A stretch of DNA of 64,000 bases, taken from contig NZ_SSDF01000074.1 of assembly GCF_004794515.1 (NCBI RefSeq), positions 143,645-207,644 on the forward strand. Direction: 5' to 3'. Made by a program: the position numbers and the translations under genes. The notes under the pieces were generated by a model, which saw only the letters and a list, made by a program, of their open reading frames with translations, did no database searches and was not told the DNA's origin. The stretch is from Microbacterium sp. A20 (GTDB taxonomy: Bacteria > Actinomycetota > Actinomycetes > Actinomycetales > Microbacteriaceae). Every line of letters begins with the position of its first letter. Position 1 is the stretch's first letter. This document shows positions 17,946-26,358 of the stretch, one piece after another.

Positions 17946-18512
17946 ATGCGAGCACCGGTGGGCGAAGGAAAAGCGCGGCTCCTGCAGGCGCTGTTCGACG
18001 AGTTCGGCGAGAACGGGCCCAGCCCGAACCTGTCGATGCGCCAGGTGGCCGAGCGGCTCGGCGTGCACCACACGCTGCTGACCTACCACTTCGGTTCGCG
18101 GCCGGGGCTGCTCAGCGCGGTGCTCTCCGAGGCGCGCCGCCGCGACAACCTCATGATCGCAGCGACGAGCGAGGGTCTCGGATTCATCGAGCTGTTCCGG
18201 GCGATCTGGGACTTCTATTCGAGCCCGGCGCAGGAGGAGAGGACCCGGGCCTTCTTCCACCTGATCGGGCTGGCTGTGTACGAACGCGGCGCCTACGACG
18301 AGTTCGTCGCCGACCTCGACGATCTGACGCGTCTCCTCGAAGCAGCTGCCCGTCGCGACGGCTTCACAGCACCGGATGCCGCGCAGTCGAGCCTCGTCGC
18401 GGTCGCGGGTATTCGCGGACTGCTGCTGCAGCGACTGCTCAGCCCGTCCGCGGAGGTGGATGCCGCCGCAGACCGTTTCATCGCATCGTTCACGAAGGAG
18501 TCGACCGCATGA
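17946..18512 (+). CDS. TetR-family transcriptional regulator
   Basis: A 188-residue regulator with an N-terminal TetR helix-turn-helix: ARLLQALFDEFGENGPSPNLSMRQVAERLGVHHTLLTYHFGSRPGLLSAVL, residues about 10-59, where HTLLTYHFGSRPGLL is the recognition helix and following turn. A helical ligand domain follows. The ATG at 17946 has GGAGG 5 nt upstream. It overlaps the downstream sarcosine-oxidase-like gene by ATGA, and the paired repeats upstream are its likely operators. It probably senses a substrate of the amidohydrolase-esterase-oxidase operon and of the flavin oxidase, acting as a repressor; ligand unknown. Confidence 0.85.
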   Translation: MRAPVGEGKARLLQALFDEFGENGPSPNLSMRQVAERLGVHHTLLTYHFGSRPGLLSAVLSEARRRDNLMIAATSEGLGFIELFRAIWDFYSSPAQEERTRAFFHLIGLAVYERGAYDEFVADLDDLTRLLEAAARRDGFTAPDAAQSSLVAVAGIRGLLLQRLLSPSAEVDAAADRFIASFTKESTA

Positions 18513-19723
18513 CCCAGGGCTACTCTCACATCGTCATCGGCGCCGGAGCCATCGGATCCGCCGCCGCCTACTGGTTGACACAGGCCGGGGCAGAACGCGT
18601 CCTCGTGCTCGAGCAGTTCGAGCTCGGCCATTCCTTCGGCTCGTCCGGTGACCACTCCCGGATCATCCGTCGGGCGTACCACCGCGAGGAGTACACGCGA
18701 CTCACCGACGCGATGTTCGCCGCCTGGGCTCACGTCGAAGAGCGTTCCGGCCTGCAGGTCTACACGAAGACCGGCGGGATCGACCTCGCGGCCGCCGGGA
18801 GCGCCGGTGCGGAGGAGATCGACGCGTATCGTCGGGCGATGGATGCCGCGGGCATTCGCTACGACGAGCTGACGATCGACGACATCCGCGCGCAGTACCC
18901 ACAGTGGAACGTGACGGATGACACGATCGGCATCCATCAGGCGGACGGCGGCATCCTCGACATCCGCCGGTCGGTGTCCGCCCACGTGTCGCTCGCCCGG
19001 GCCGCCGGGGTCGAGTTCCGCTCGGGGGTGGTCGTGACCGGTGTGCGGATCGACCCGGAAGGGGTCACGGTCACGACGTCGGACGGTTCGTTCGACGGCG
19101 GCCACCTCGTCGTCGCCGCCGGCTCGTGGCTGGGCGACCTCATGCCCGACCTCGGCCTCTCCTTCGATCTCACCCTGAGTCAGGAGCAGGTCGGCTACTT
19201 CTCCTCCTCGAACCTCGCGGAGTTCACTCCGGACAGGTTCCCCATCTGGATCCATCACGCCGACGAGGTGCACTACGGGTTCCCCGTCTACGGCGAGGCG
19301 GCGGTCAAGATCGCCCGGGACATGCGCGGTCGCTTCATCTCGTCTGCCGAGCGGACGTTCGTCCCCGACGACACGGAGCCGCTGCTGCTCCACGACTTCC
19401 TCCGGGAGCACCTTCCGGCCGCCGCCGGCCCGCTGCTGATGAGCAAGACCTGCGTGTACGACATGCCCGCAGACCGGGAGTTCGTGCTCGACGCCGTCCC
19501 CGACCACCCCCATGTCGCGGTGTTCAACGGCGCCGGCCACGCGGGCAAGTTCGCGAGCCTGATGGGACGCATCCTCGCCGACCTGCTGACCGTCGGCCGC
19601 ACGGAACACGACATCTCCGCGTTCAGTCTGCGACGTCCGGCGATCGTCGACCCCGACTTCGTACCCGTATTCCGGCTGGGGACGGGCGACGGGGCGGTGG
19701 GCGTGAGACCGGGCGGGGCCTGA
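18509..19723 (+). CDS. FAD-dependent amine oxidase, sarcosine oxidase / N-methyltryptophan oxidase type
   Basis: A 404-residue flavoprotein of the monomeric sarcosine oxidase family, oxidising N-methyl or secondary amino acids. The dinucleotide fold is HIVIGAGAIGSAAAYWL, followed by SSGDHSRIIRRAYH with the conserved Arg block. A Cys suited to covalent FAD attachment lies in KTCVYDMPADREFVLD, and NGAGHAGKFASLMG is the C-terminal FAD motif. Start overlaps the TetR stop by ATGA, so co-regulation is expected. Together with the divergent amidohydrolase operon this suggests breakdown of an amide or ester that yields a secondary amine and a hydroxy acid. Confidence 0.82.
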   Translation: MTQGYSHIVIGAGAIGSAAAYWLTQAGAERVLVLEQFELGHSFGSSGDHSRIIRRAYHREEYTRLTDAMFAAWAHVEERSGLQVYTKTGGIDLAAAGSAGAEEIDAYRRAMDAAGIRYDELTIDDIRAQYPQWNVTDDTIGIHQADGGILDIRRSVSAHVSLARAAGVEFRSGVVVTGVRIDPEGVTVTTSDGSFDGGHLVVAAGSWLGDLMPDLGLSFDLTLSQEQVGYFSSSNLAEFTPDRFPIWIHHADEVHYGFPVYGEAAVKIARDMRGRFISSAERTFVPDDTEPLLLHDFLREHLPAAAGPLLMSKTCVYDMPADREFVLDAVPDHPHVAVFNGAGHAGKFASLMGRILADLLTVGRTEHDISAFSLRRPAIVDPDFVPVFRLGTGDGAVGVRPGGA

Positions 19724-19904
19724 TTCCGGGGAGGATGAAGGCAGACGCGACGCCGCCAGGCCTCAACGGCGCGGCGCCCCCAGCGCCGCCTGACCGGCTG
19801 ACAGCACTCGGGACCCAGAAGAGAGAACGCCAACGGCCCGGCCTTCTCGCCGTCGCAGCATGGCGACTTGACCTGGAGCGCACTCCAGGAACGAGACTGA
19901 TGTC

Positions 19905-20843
19905 ATGACGACACCAAGGATGGCACTAGGGACGATGTACTTCGGCACCACGGTGGATGAACGAGCGGCGTTCTCGATCCTCGATCGGTACGCCGAACTG
20001 GGCGGATCGTTCGTCGACACCTCCGACAACTACAGCTTCTGGACCTCCGAGACCGGCTTCGGTGGCCAGAGCGAGGCGCTGCTCGGCCGATGGCTGGCGT
20101 CGAACCCCGGAGTCGGCGTTCGCCTCAGTACCAAAGTCGGAGCGCAGCCCACCCGACTCGGCGGCTTTCCCGACCATGTCGAAGGGCTGCACGAGGACGC
20201 CGTGAGAGAAGCCTTGGCGAAAAGCCTGGACCGCCTGGGTGTGGACGGCGTGGATCTGTATTGGGCGCACGTCGAGGACCCGAGTGTGCCCCTGCAGACG
20301 CTGGTCGGCACGTTCGCCGGCCTGGTCAGCGAGGGCCTGACCTCGCGCTGGGGCGTTTCCAACCACCCGTCCTGGCTACTCGAACGGATCCGCGCCACCG
20401 CAGAACAAGCCGGTCTCCCGCAACCGAGCGCCTACCAGGAGCGCTACTCGTACATCCAGCCCGCGGGGGGCATGGATGTGGCTGGCCAGCCGATCCCGCT
20501 GGGGATGCTGTCGCCGGACGGCCTCGACTTCCTGCAACGCAACCCTTCGTTCGACGGGTGGGTCTACACGGCCACGCTCCAGGGCCGGTATGACCGCAGA
20601 GACCGCCCGTTCGAGATCGAGTACCAGCACCCCGGCACCGAGCGCCGGCTCGCAGCGCTCGCACGAGTCGCCGATGCACGTGGAATCCGACCGGGCCAGG
20701 TCGTGCTCGCATGGTTGACCTCCGGACGCCCGGCGTTGACGCCGATCGTCGGCGTCAGCAGCGTCGAACAGCTCGAGCAGGCCGTGAAAGGAGCATCCAT
20801 CGAGCTCACCCACGACGAGCTATCGGCGCTCGACACCGCATAG
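19905..20843 (+). CDS. aldo/keto reductase
   Basis: A 312-residue NADPH-dependent aldo/keto reductase with a TIM barrel. GGSFVDTSDNYSFW carries the catalytic Asp and Tyr, LSTKVGAQ the catalytic Lys region, and VDLYWAHVEDP stands where the usual His-Asp motif lies. The NADP-binding end is LTPIVGVSSVEQLEQAV. A weak AGGA lies about 14 nt upstream of the ATG. About 180 bp separate it from the amine oxidase gene and it has no clear operon partner; substrate unknown. Confidence 0.82.
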   Translation: MTTPRMALGTMYFGTTVDERAAFSILDRYAELGGSFVDTSDNYSFWTSETGFGGQSEALLGRWLASNPGVGVRLSTKVGAQPTRLGGFPDHVEGLHEDAVREALAKSLDRLGVDGVDLYWAHVEDPSVPLQTLVGTFAGLVSEGLTSRWGVSNHPSWLLERIRATAEQAGLPQPSAYQERYSYIQPAGGMDVAGQPIPLGMLSPDGLDFLQRNPSFDGWVYTATLQGRYDRRDRPFEIEYQHPGTERRLAALARVADARGIRPGQVVLAWLTSGRPALTPIVGVSSVEQLEQAVKGASIELTHDELSALDTA

Positions 20844-21550
20844 ACGACGCACACTCAGCTCCGATGCCGCTGCTCGGTACTCGTCCGTGTGCGCCGTCCC
20901 GACGGAGCCGTTCCCGCTAACGGTGGGGAGGAGCATCGCCGCCCATCAGCAGGTCCGCAGGAGCGCGGACAACGTGCGACATCGCAAGTGGAAGCGGTGT
21001 GTGGTCCAAGCGTGTTAACGTCAAAAGTCCCGGAAACCCTTGAGTTTCCGGGACTTTCTGGTGGGCTGTTGGCACAACCCTTCCTGTTGCGGATGGGAGA
21101 TGGGCGCGGCGTCCCCTTTTCCTACAGCCCGCTCCCGCTTTTCCTACAGACCCGACGTACAGCTCTCTCGCTCGCCCCTTCGACGAGACCACAGCCCGGG
21201 CACCCGAGCCGAAATTGATCCAACCGACATCCTCACCTTCAACCTCAACCTCGCTCAGGCCGGGCCCGCGACAACTGGAACCAGTCGGAGAGCCTCGGCA
21301 GGTTGATGCAGCGCGAACCGCGAGCCGTTCGACTACCTCACGCCTGCGACCGATCAATCACTTCCTGGCCGGGGCCTCGCCCCGCGACCGTGTTTTCAAT
21401 AGTGATCCGAGACTTCATTTATGGTGACGAAAGCGATGGGTGGGATAGCCTCGAACCGCGATCACCCCGATACGGTATGTCCCGGAGGCGTTCACACGCA
21501 CGCGACCGGAGTGGCCGCGATCAACCGCTCCAACAAGGGACGTAGATTCG
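20844..21550. other. intergenic left edge of the accessory island
   Basis: A 707-bp stretch in which I see no convincing gene. It holds a long hairpin (21024-21057), two copies of CTTTTCCTACAG (21116-21127 and 21138-21149, 22 bp apart), and base composition that becomes more AT-rich toward 21.5 kb. The first island gene starts at 21551. Confidence 0.6.
21024..21057. terminator. hairpin, terminator-like
   Basis: Perfect 14-bp stem, AAAGTCCCGGAAAC paired with GTTTCCGGGACTTT around a 6-nt loop, with A-rich and T-rich ends so it could stop transcription in both directions. It lies 180 bp after the aldo/keto reductase and marks where core-like sequence gives way to the island. Confidence 0.7.
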
Positions 21551-23035
21551 ATGGGCGCTGCGCGAGCATTCCGACTCACACGACTCGAGGTCGGTGATTT
21601 CGACGAGGTCGACGAGTTTCTAGACGTCTCGTTCGGCGCGCGCGAATCTGACGCCTCGTGGACCACCCTGATCACAGGCCGCAACGGTTCAGGTAAGTCC
21701 CGATTGCTGGCAGCCGCAGCCACCGCGTTCGACGCGATGAATGGACGAGAGTTCAGGAAAGCACAGTCGATTGCCATCGAGTACCATCTCGGCGACCAAG
21801 AATGCGCATTTCGGGTGGATGGGAAACGTAGATCCGCCTACCTGGACGGGCGACCGGTCGAATTGGAGCGGCTGCCCCGTCCGCGCTCCGTCGTAGCCGC
21901 AACCGCCAGCGCTTTCGACAAGTTCCACCTGCCGCACGAGAGCAAGTCGTTGGACCCGAAACCGACCGACTCTCTGTACCGATACTTGGGCCTGAAAGAC
22001 GCTCGGGGACGCGTCTCCTCTCGCGCGGGCGTGTTCCGAGCGCTAGAGCAGCTGTTCGACGCGAGCGCCGAGGATCATCAGCGACGGCAACGGGTAGCTG
22101 ATGTGTTCACTTACCTGGGGTACAGCCCAAACGTCGAGGTTACCTACGCCTGGACCGTGAGCGGGCGGCAGACGCTCGAAGCGGCCTCCGAAGACCCCAC
22201 AGTTGCTATCCAGGATTACCTGCTGGATGCAGCCAAGAGGGACGACAATGCGACTCGCACATTTCTACCGAACTACCTGTACGAAGATCCGATGGCTGTG
22301 GGGAGCCTCTCCGACTCATTCCAGGCGATTCGAGAATTCAGCGATGGCAATCGGGTGCGGCTGAGTGCCGACTTCGAACATCCGAACTCCCGGCCAGAGC
22401 ATCTACTGCGGATGGCGAGGCTGCTCTCTCGCGTGGGATTCGTACAGATGGAGGATGTCCACCTCCGACGAATGGGTTCGAAGCGTGGCGTTCGGATCAC
22501 GGACGCCAGTTCCGGCGAGCTCTCCCTTGCCATCACCATGCTCGGGATCGCGTCCTCCATCCAGGACCAAAGTTTAATACTGATCGATGAGCCTGAAATC
22601 AGCTTGCATCCTCAATGGCAGTCCGAATACCTCGAACGGCTGACTCAAGGCTTCGCAGCCTATCGAGGCTGCCATTTCGTGATAGCGACCCACTCCCCCA
22701 CAATCGTGGCCGGCGCCAGCTCCGAGGCAATCAGCATCGTCGACCTCGAGGAACAGTCCCCGCTGACGGACGAACCGACGGGGGGCCGGTCGGTTGACGA
22801 AGTGCTATTCGAGACTTTCGGTGTGATCTCGAGCAACAATCTGCATCTCCGCGACCTTCTGGTCACCGCTCTGCGAGGCGCCGAGGATGGCGACCTGGCG
22901 ACCTCAAGTTTTGACAGGGATATGCAGACGCTGGAGGTCGCTCGCCGGGAGTTACCGGTCAACGACCCGACGGGGCGCATCATTGACAGTCTTGTTCGCC
23001 TCCGAACCCAACTTGCGGAACGGACTCCTTCATGA
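21551..23035 (+). CDS. ptuA: AAA/SMC-like ATPase, Septu PtuA-like
   Basis: A 494-residue ABC/SMC-type ATPase. Walker A is LITGRNGSGKS (about residues 40-50), the ABC signature-like motif is SSGELSLAITML, Walker B is LILIDEPEISLHP and the switch His is in VIATHSP. The middle is variable, as in PtuA. The very next gene, overlapping as ATGA, encodes an HNH protein, which is the PtuA-PtuB arrangement of the Septu anti-phage system. No reverse transcriptase is present, so this is not a retron-linked PtuAB. AAGGGA lies about 10 nt before the ATG. Assignment rests on pair architecture; the ATPase alone resembles many AAA_15/AAA_21 proteins. Confidence 0.75.
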   Translation: MGAARAFRLTRLEVGDFDEVDEFLDVSFGARESDASWTTLITGRNGSGKSRLLAAAATAFDAMNGREFRKAQSIAIEYHLGDQECAFRVDGKRRSAYLDGRPVELERLPRPRSVVAATASAFDKFHLPHESKSLDPKPTDSLYRYLGLKDARGRVSSRAGVFRALEQLFDASAEDHQRRQRVADVFTYLGYSPNVEVTYAWTVSGRQTLEAASEDPTVAIQDYLLDAAKRDDNATRTFLPNYLYEDPMAVGSLSDSFQAIREFSDGNRVRLSADFEHPNSRPEHLLRMARLLSRVGFVQMEDVHLRRMGSKRGVRITDASSGELSLAITMLGIASSIQDQSLILIDEPEISLHPQWQSEYLERLTQGFAAYRGCHFVIATHSPTIVAGASSEAISIVDLEEQSPLTDEPTGGRSVDEVLFETFGVISSNNLHLRDLLVTALRGAEDGDLATSSFDRDMQTLEVARRELPVNDPTGRIIDSLVRLRTQLAERTPS

Positions 23036-23682
23036 TCGTGAAAAAAGTCATCTACAGCCCGGCGTCTGCCGAGATCGTGAATCAGTACAACAACCGCCCA
23101 TCGAAGGACCACAACTTCTGGAGCGAGGAAGTCGTCAAAGCTCTCCGCAAGGAGATGAGGGATCACTACATCCACGAGCAGAAACACCTCTGCTGTTACT
23201 GCGGGATTCCGGAACCCTCAATCCACGGTCTGGACTGGGATGTCGAGCACATCGCACCGAAAGCCAAACATCCCGAGTTCATGTTCACAGAAGCAAATCT
23301 CGCGGTGGTCTGCAAGGAGTGCAACGGGCACAAGGGGTCGAAGAATGTGTTTGCTGGCGCCCGGCCAGCTGACTATCCAACGACTGCAGACGCCTACCTC
23401 GTCGTGCATCCCCATTTCGACGAATGGTCCGATCACCTCCTGCGGGACCACCTCACCTATGCCGCCTTTACCGCCAAAGGGAGGTGGACCATCGAGAAGT
23501 GCAGGCTGAACAGGTTTGATGAGCGTGTGATAGGCATTCGCTATCCCATCTCGGACACTCGCTTCGAGAAAACCGTGCGGCAACTTCTCGACCGCCAGCT
23601 CACACTGCAGGAAGTTGCGGACATCATCGAACCGTTAGTTCGGGCTGCGTCACTAATAGCGACCCGCAGACCTACCGATTGA
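23032..23682 (+). CDS. ptuB: HNH endonuclease, Septu PtuB-like
   Basis: A 216-residue HNH nuclease. A zinc-binding CCYCG (about residues 45-49) precedes the catalytic strand DVEHIAPK with Asp-Glu-His, NLAVVCKECN gives the second Cys pair and HKGSKN ends the beta-beta-alpha metal finger. A mostly helical C-terminal region follows. In Septu, PtuB is the nuclease that cleaves DNA when released or activated by PtuA. The ATGA overlap with ptuA-like indicates coupled translation. A terminator-like hairpin lies about 260 bp downstream. Confidence 0.78.
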   Translation: MIVKKVIYSPASAEIVNQYNNRPSKDHNFWSEEVVKALRKEMRDHYIHEQKHLCCYCGIPEPSIHGLDWDVEHIAPKAKHPEFMFTEANLAVVCKECNGHKGSKNVFAGARPADYPTTADAYLVVHPHFDEWSDHLLRDHLTYAAFTAKGRWTIEKCRLNRFDERVIGIRYPISDTRFEKTVRQLLDRQLTLQEVADIIEPLVRAASLIATRRPTD

Positions 23683-24521
23683 GCGGCCAAGTAGTCCACA
23701 AGCGGCGCAACTGGGTTTAGTCAGTTTCGCATCTGACGAGAGGATCTGTCTCGTGCGCGACCATGGCCGACGATTGAATCGGCTTCCCGTAGCCGCATTC
23801 TTGAAGCAAGGATGGAACGCCATGAACGGGCAGCAGTCGCCGACAGCGTCCAAGCAGGTACCTCAGAGCCTCGGGCAAGAACGGCCGCTGCACCCGACGA
23901 TGATGAGTGCCGCCATGCAGGATAATGGGCTTCACAGACGCGGAAACGGGAAGGGCACCTACCCGAACCAGGTGCCCATCCCGTTTGCTGCATTCAGTAC
24001 TTCTAACACAGCTCTAGATGAGCCGTTGGCCCTCGGCCTCGTGCGCCGCCTGCCGCGACGCGCGACCTGCTCTCTCGTCTCCTGGTAGTTTCATTCGAGC
24101 CAATACCAGTAGGCACCGCAAGGGAAGGTTCGCGTGAATCCGCGTACCTGGATCGGGCAACGAACGCCAGTCTCTGGGCATGGCTCGGGGCGGGGTACGG
24201 AATCTTGAGAACGATGACGACTGGCACGTCCGCAAGCGGTGTCAGATCAAATGCTCCGAAGACGTCCTCGCGCCCTGGCGATGATCCTAGATCCGTTTCC
24301 GAACTTATGTAGATGTTGTTCAGGCCTTGTGCGCCGAGGCCAGATTGTATCCGTGGGCAACCGCACGCAACCAGCCCTCCGGAAGCCGCGCGAGATCATT
24401 CGGCGTGGCCTTCGAAACCCCCTCCGTCTTCGCGAAGCTCAAAGAGTCCGAATGACGACGATGCCGCCAGTGATGTCTGGTCGGCTGGGGCCGCGACCAA
24501 TCTCCCGTCGCACGTCACCAC
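23683..24521. other. 839-bp gene-free stretch
   Basis: No reading frame here has good codon bias, a ribosome site or a recognisable domain. The stretch contains a hairpin at 23944-23986 followed by a spacer resembling the 3' flank of tRNA-Pro near 43.05 kb. It separates the Septu-like pair from the leftward HNH-nucleotidyltransferase operon and may be decayed sequence from an earlier insertion. Confidence 0.55.
23944..23986. terminator. hairpin similar to the tRNA-Pro terminator
   Basis: Stem arms AAACGGGAAGGGCACCT and AGGTGCCCATCCCGTTT pair over 17 positions with one mismatch and a 9-nt loop. The 13-mer GGGAAGGGCACCT is also in the hairpin at 43011-43053, and the bases after it also resemble that region. 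Confidence 0.7.
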
Positions 24522-24815
24522 TCAACTACTCACAGGTGCAACATGCTGAAGACGCACCGCCCGAGAGCGACCGAGGAATCCCGACTGATCCGATTCGACC
24601 GGAGTCATCATCGTGAGGTCGAGGATTGGCGCTAGGGGGAGCTGGTCTAGATCCTCGAGGACGGCGGCCAGCGAATCGGAAGACGGGTAGATGAGGACTA
24701 TGTCAATGTCGTGTGCTGGATGAGGCCCGTGCACGGTCGAACCGAAAACGTATATCTGAACAGAGGGGTGTCGGGACGCTACCCTAAGCAGCCCCGCGAG
24801 GTCTCCCTCGCTCAT
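24522..24815 (-). CDS. minimal nucleotidyltransferase-domain protein
   Basis: A 97-residue protein with the core of the polymerase-beta-like nucleotidyltransferase fold: IYVFGSTVHGP is the GS motif and DIDIVLIY the DxD metal-binding pair. No further catalytic domain is fused, so it resembles the MNT half of HEPN-MNT or AbiEi/AbiEii-like pairs, but the partner here is not a recognisable HEPN protein. The ATG at 24815 overlaps the stop of the preceding gene as ATGA; an upstream in-frame start at 24845 is possible. Last gene of a three-gene operon with an HNH nuclease. Likely role: nucleotide transfer to a protein or RNA partner, by analogy only. Confidence 0.7.
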   Translation of the reverse strand: MSEGDLAGLLRVASRHPSVQIYVFGSTVHGPHPAHDIDIVLIYPSSDSLAAVLEDLDQLPLAPILDLTMMTPVESDQSGFLGRSRAVRLQHVAPVSS

Positions 24816-25447
24816 CGTCTGAGGCGGGACAGGGTCGGGCCCCATCGAAGAATCTCTATGTCGGCTTCCTTCGCAGCGATCTCAGCTTGCTCGGTAGGCC
24901 CGCGATTCGGATTTGTCGAGACGAAGATGTCGAAGGGCCAGCACCGGTCTAGCGCGAAGTGCACTGCCGCGACTTCGGGCTGATATGTGTCTTCGATGTA
25001 CAGCACCAGGGAATTGAGACCGTCCGCTCGATTAATGAGCAATCGGCGGCCGTCCAGATATGACACCGAGACAACGTGGCTGTGCCGGCGAAGGCCATCG
25101 AGCACGAAACCCATCTCCCGCGGCGTGTAGTCGCCGGGATTGTCAAGATGGAATGCCCGCATCGCGTCCGCAATCGCGCCCCATCCCACTCCCGCTTCGT
25201 GGCAAAGAGCAATTGCGTCTTCTTGGAATACGCCGTCTCGAGGGACGTTAGCGACGAAATCAAGGTCACCGTCGAAGAGATGCGCGATATCCTCGGCATG
25301 AACGTCGCGTCGGCGAACGATGCCGATGCGGACCGCTCGCGCATGTTTGCGCTGGACACGCACATGATCACCGTCGACTAAGACGCCCGTGACGATGTCG
25401 TCGACCCTCTCGAACATGGAAGCAATGAACGCGTCTGCCTCAGGCAA
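24812..25447 (-). CDS. hypothetical protein in the HNH-nucleotidyltransferase operon
   Basis: A 211-residue soluble protein that I do not recognise. It begins at a TTG whose bases overlap the HNH gene's stop (8-bp overlap) and ends in an ATGA overlap with the nucleotidyltransferase gene, so all three are tightly coupled. The centre is helical (EDAIALCHEAGVGWGAIADAM), while the C-terminal half alternates short strands rich in Asp, Glu and Arg (VSYLDGRRLLIN, LNSLVLYIEDTYQPEVAAVHF). Its position suggests a sensor, an adaptor, or the target of the nucleotidyltransferase; none of this is proven. Confidence 0.65.
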   Translation of the reverse strand: MPEADAFIASMFERVDDIVTGVLVDGDHVRVQRKHARAVRIGIVRRRDVHAEDIAHLFDGDLDFVANVPRDGVFQEDAIALCHEAGVGWGAIADAMRAFHLDNPGDYTPREMGFVLDGLRRHSHVVSVSYLDGRRLLINRADGLNSLVLYIEDTYQPEVAAVHFALDRCWPFDIFVSTNPNRGPTEQAEIAAKEADIEILRWGPTLSRLRR

Positions 25448-26159
25448 AGAGATTCTCCATTCCTGCTGGATACCGTGACACCCTCAGTCCCCCGTCGCCG
25501 AGATGACGATGAGTCAAGCCATCGACATGACTGCGAAGCGCAGCCACCACATCCTTTTCCTCATCGGTTAGCAGCTCCCGATTCGCGTCAACGATGCGCA
25601 GTATCTGGTGAAGGTTCGGGATGATCGTGGCAACGACTTCTCGATCCCACATCGCTGCTTCCTCGGCGTTCGGATCAAACCTGTAGTCGTTGTCCGGACC
25701 TATCGTCCGGTGTATGTGTCGGTTCTGGTGCGCAAACGGTTCTATGGCAGCGCGGGCCTGCTCGCGGGTGGTGTGACCGGCGATTCCAAGGGCTGCCTCA
25801 ACGGCTGCCCTGCGCTGTTCTTTCCACGCCAGGAGCATCTCAACCGGATGACTGTCGGGGGTCTTGTCCACCACCGTGTGGCAATTCGCGCACAGCAGCA
25901 CGAGGTTCTCCCGCTCTCCGCGGTTTGGAACCGGAACCGTCGCATCCCCGCGGGGGCCTCCTGGACTTGCGGCGATGATGTGCGCTATCTCACCGAAGTG
26001 AGTGGTTAGCGCCATTCCCACGTCGACGAACAGAGGGTTCTGGCATATCGGGTTGCAACAGTATCCCGCAGAGTCCGCCCAGAGTTGATAGCGGGTGGCC
26101 TGCGTCGGGTTCGCTGTCCCCAGGACACAGGCTGAACTCATGACACGAGTATGCCGCAT
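25440..26159 (-). CDS. HNH endonuclease of a three-gene operon
   Basis: A 239-residue HNH nuclease. CCNPICQN supplies the first zinc Cys pair (CxxxC), GEIAHIIAASPGGPRGD the metal-finger His, and ENLVLLCANCHTVVDK the second Cys pair and catalytic His. The C-terminal 130 residues are helical, with a His-rich patch (HQNRHIHRTIGPDNDY), and are not recognised. The alternative start at 26141 is about equally good, since neither has a strong ribosome site. Genes for an unknown protein and a nucleotidyltransferase follow with overlaps. Different in sequence from the PtuB-like HNH at 23 kb. Confidence 0.78.
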   Translation of the reverse strand: MRHTRVMSSACVLGTANPTQATRYQLWADSAGYCCNPICQNPLFVDVGMALTTHFGEIAHIIAASPGGPRGDATVPVPNRGERENLVLLCANCHTVVDKTPDSHPVEMLLAWKEQRRAAVEAALGIAGHTTREQARAAIEPFAHQNRHIHRTIGPDNDYRFDPNAEEAAMWDREVVATIIPNLHQILRIVDANRELLTDEEKDVVAALRSHVDGLTHRHLGDGGLRVSRYPAGMENLFA

Positions 26160-26346
26160 AAGTCGATGTGGCGGAGCCTTCGAGTTCGACGTGAGGATGC
26201 AGGGCGAGCTCGAATCAGCTAGCCCTTGCCTACACCCTTCAGGTACAGCAGCGCTCGCCGTGCGGTTTTCTCAGCGTCCCCCACGGGGCCACCAACCAGC
26301 CGTCACTAGGCGTCAGACTCCCTCCAGGACGCGCCAGGGGCTGCAA

Positions 26347-26352
26347 TAGGAT
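26347..26352 (+). promoter_or_regulatory. -10 box of a leaderless TIR gene
   Basis: TAGGAT ends 6 bp before the ATG at 26359 with no Shine-Dalgarno between, the layout of leaderless actinobacterial transcripts. Confidence 0.5.
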
Positions 26353-26358
26353 CGGGCC

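Noticed and set aside
21551..23682. Retron with PtuAB effector
   Set aside because: No reverse transcriptase gene or inverted-repeat ncRNA was found near the ATPase-HNH pair, so a plain Septu-like system is preferred.
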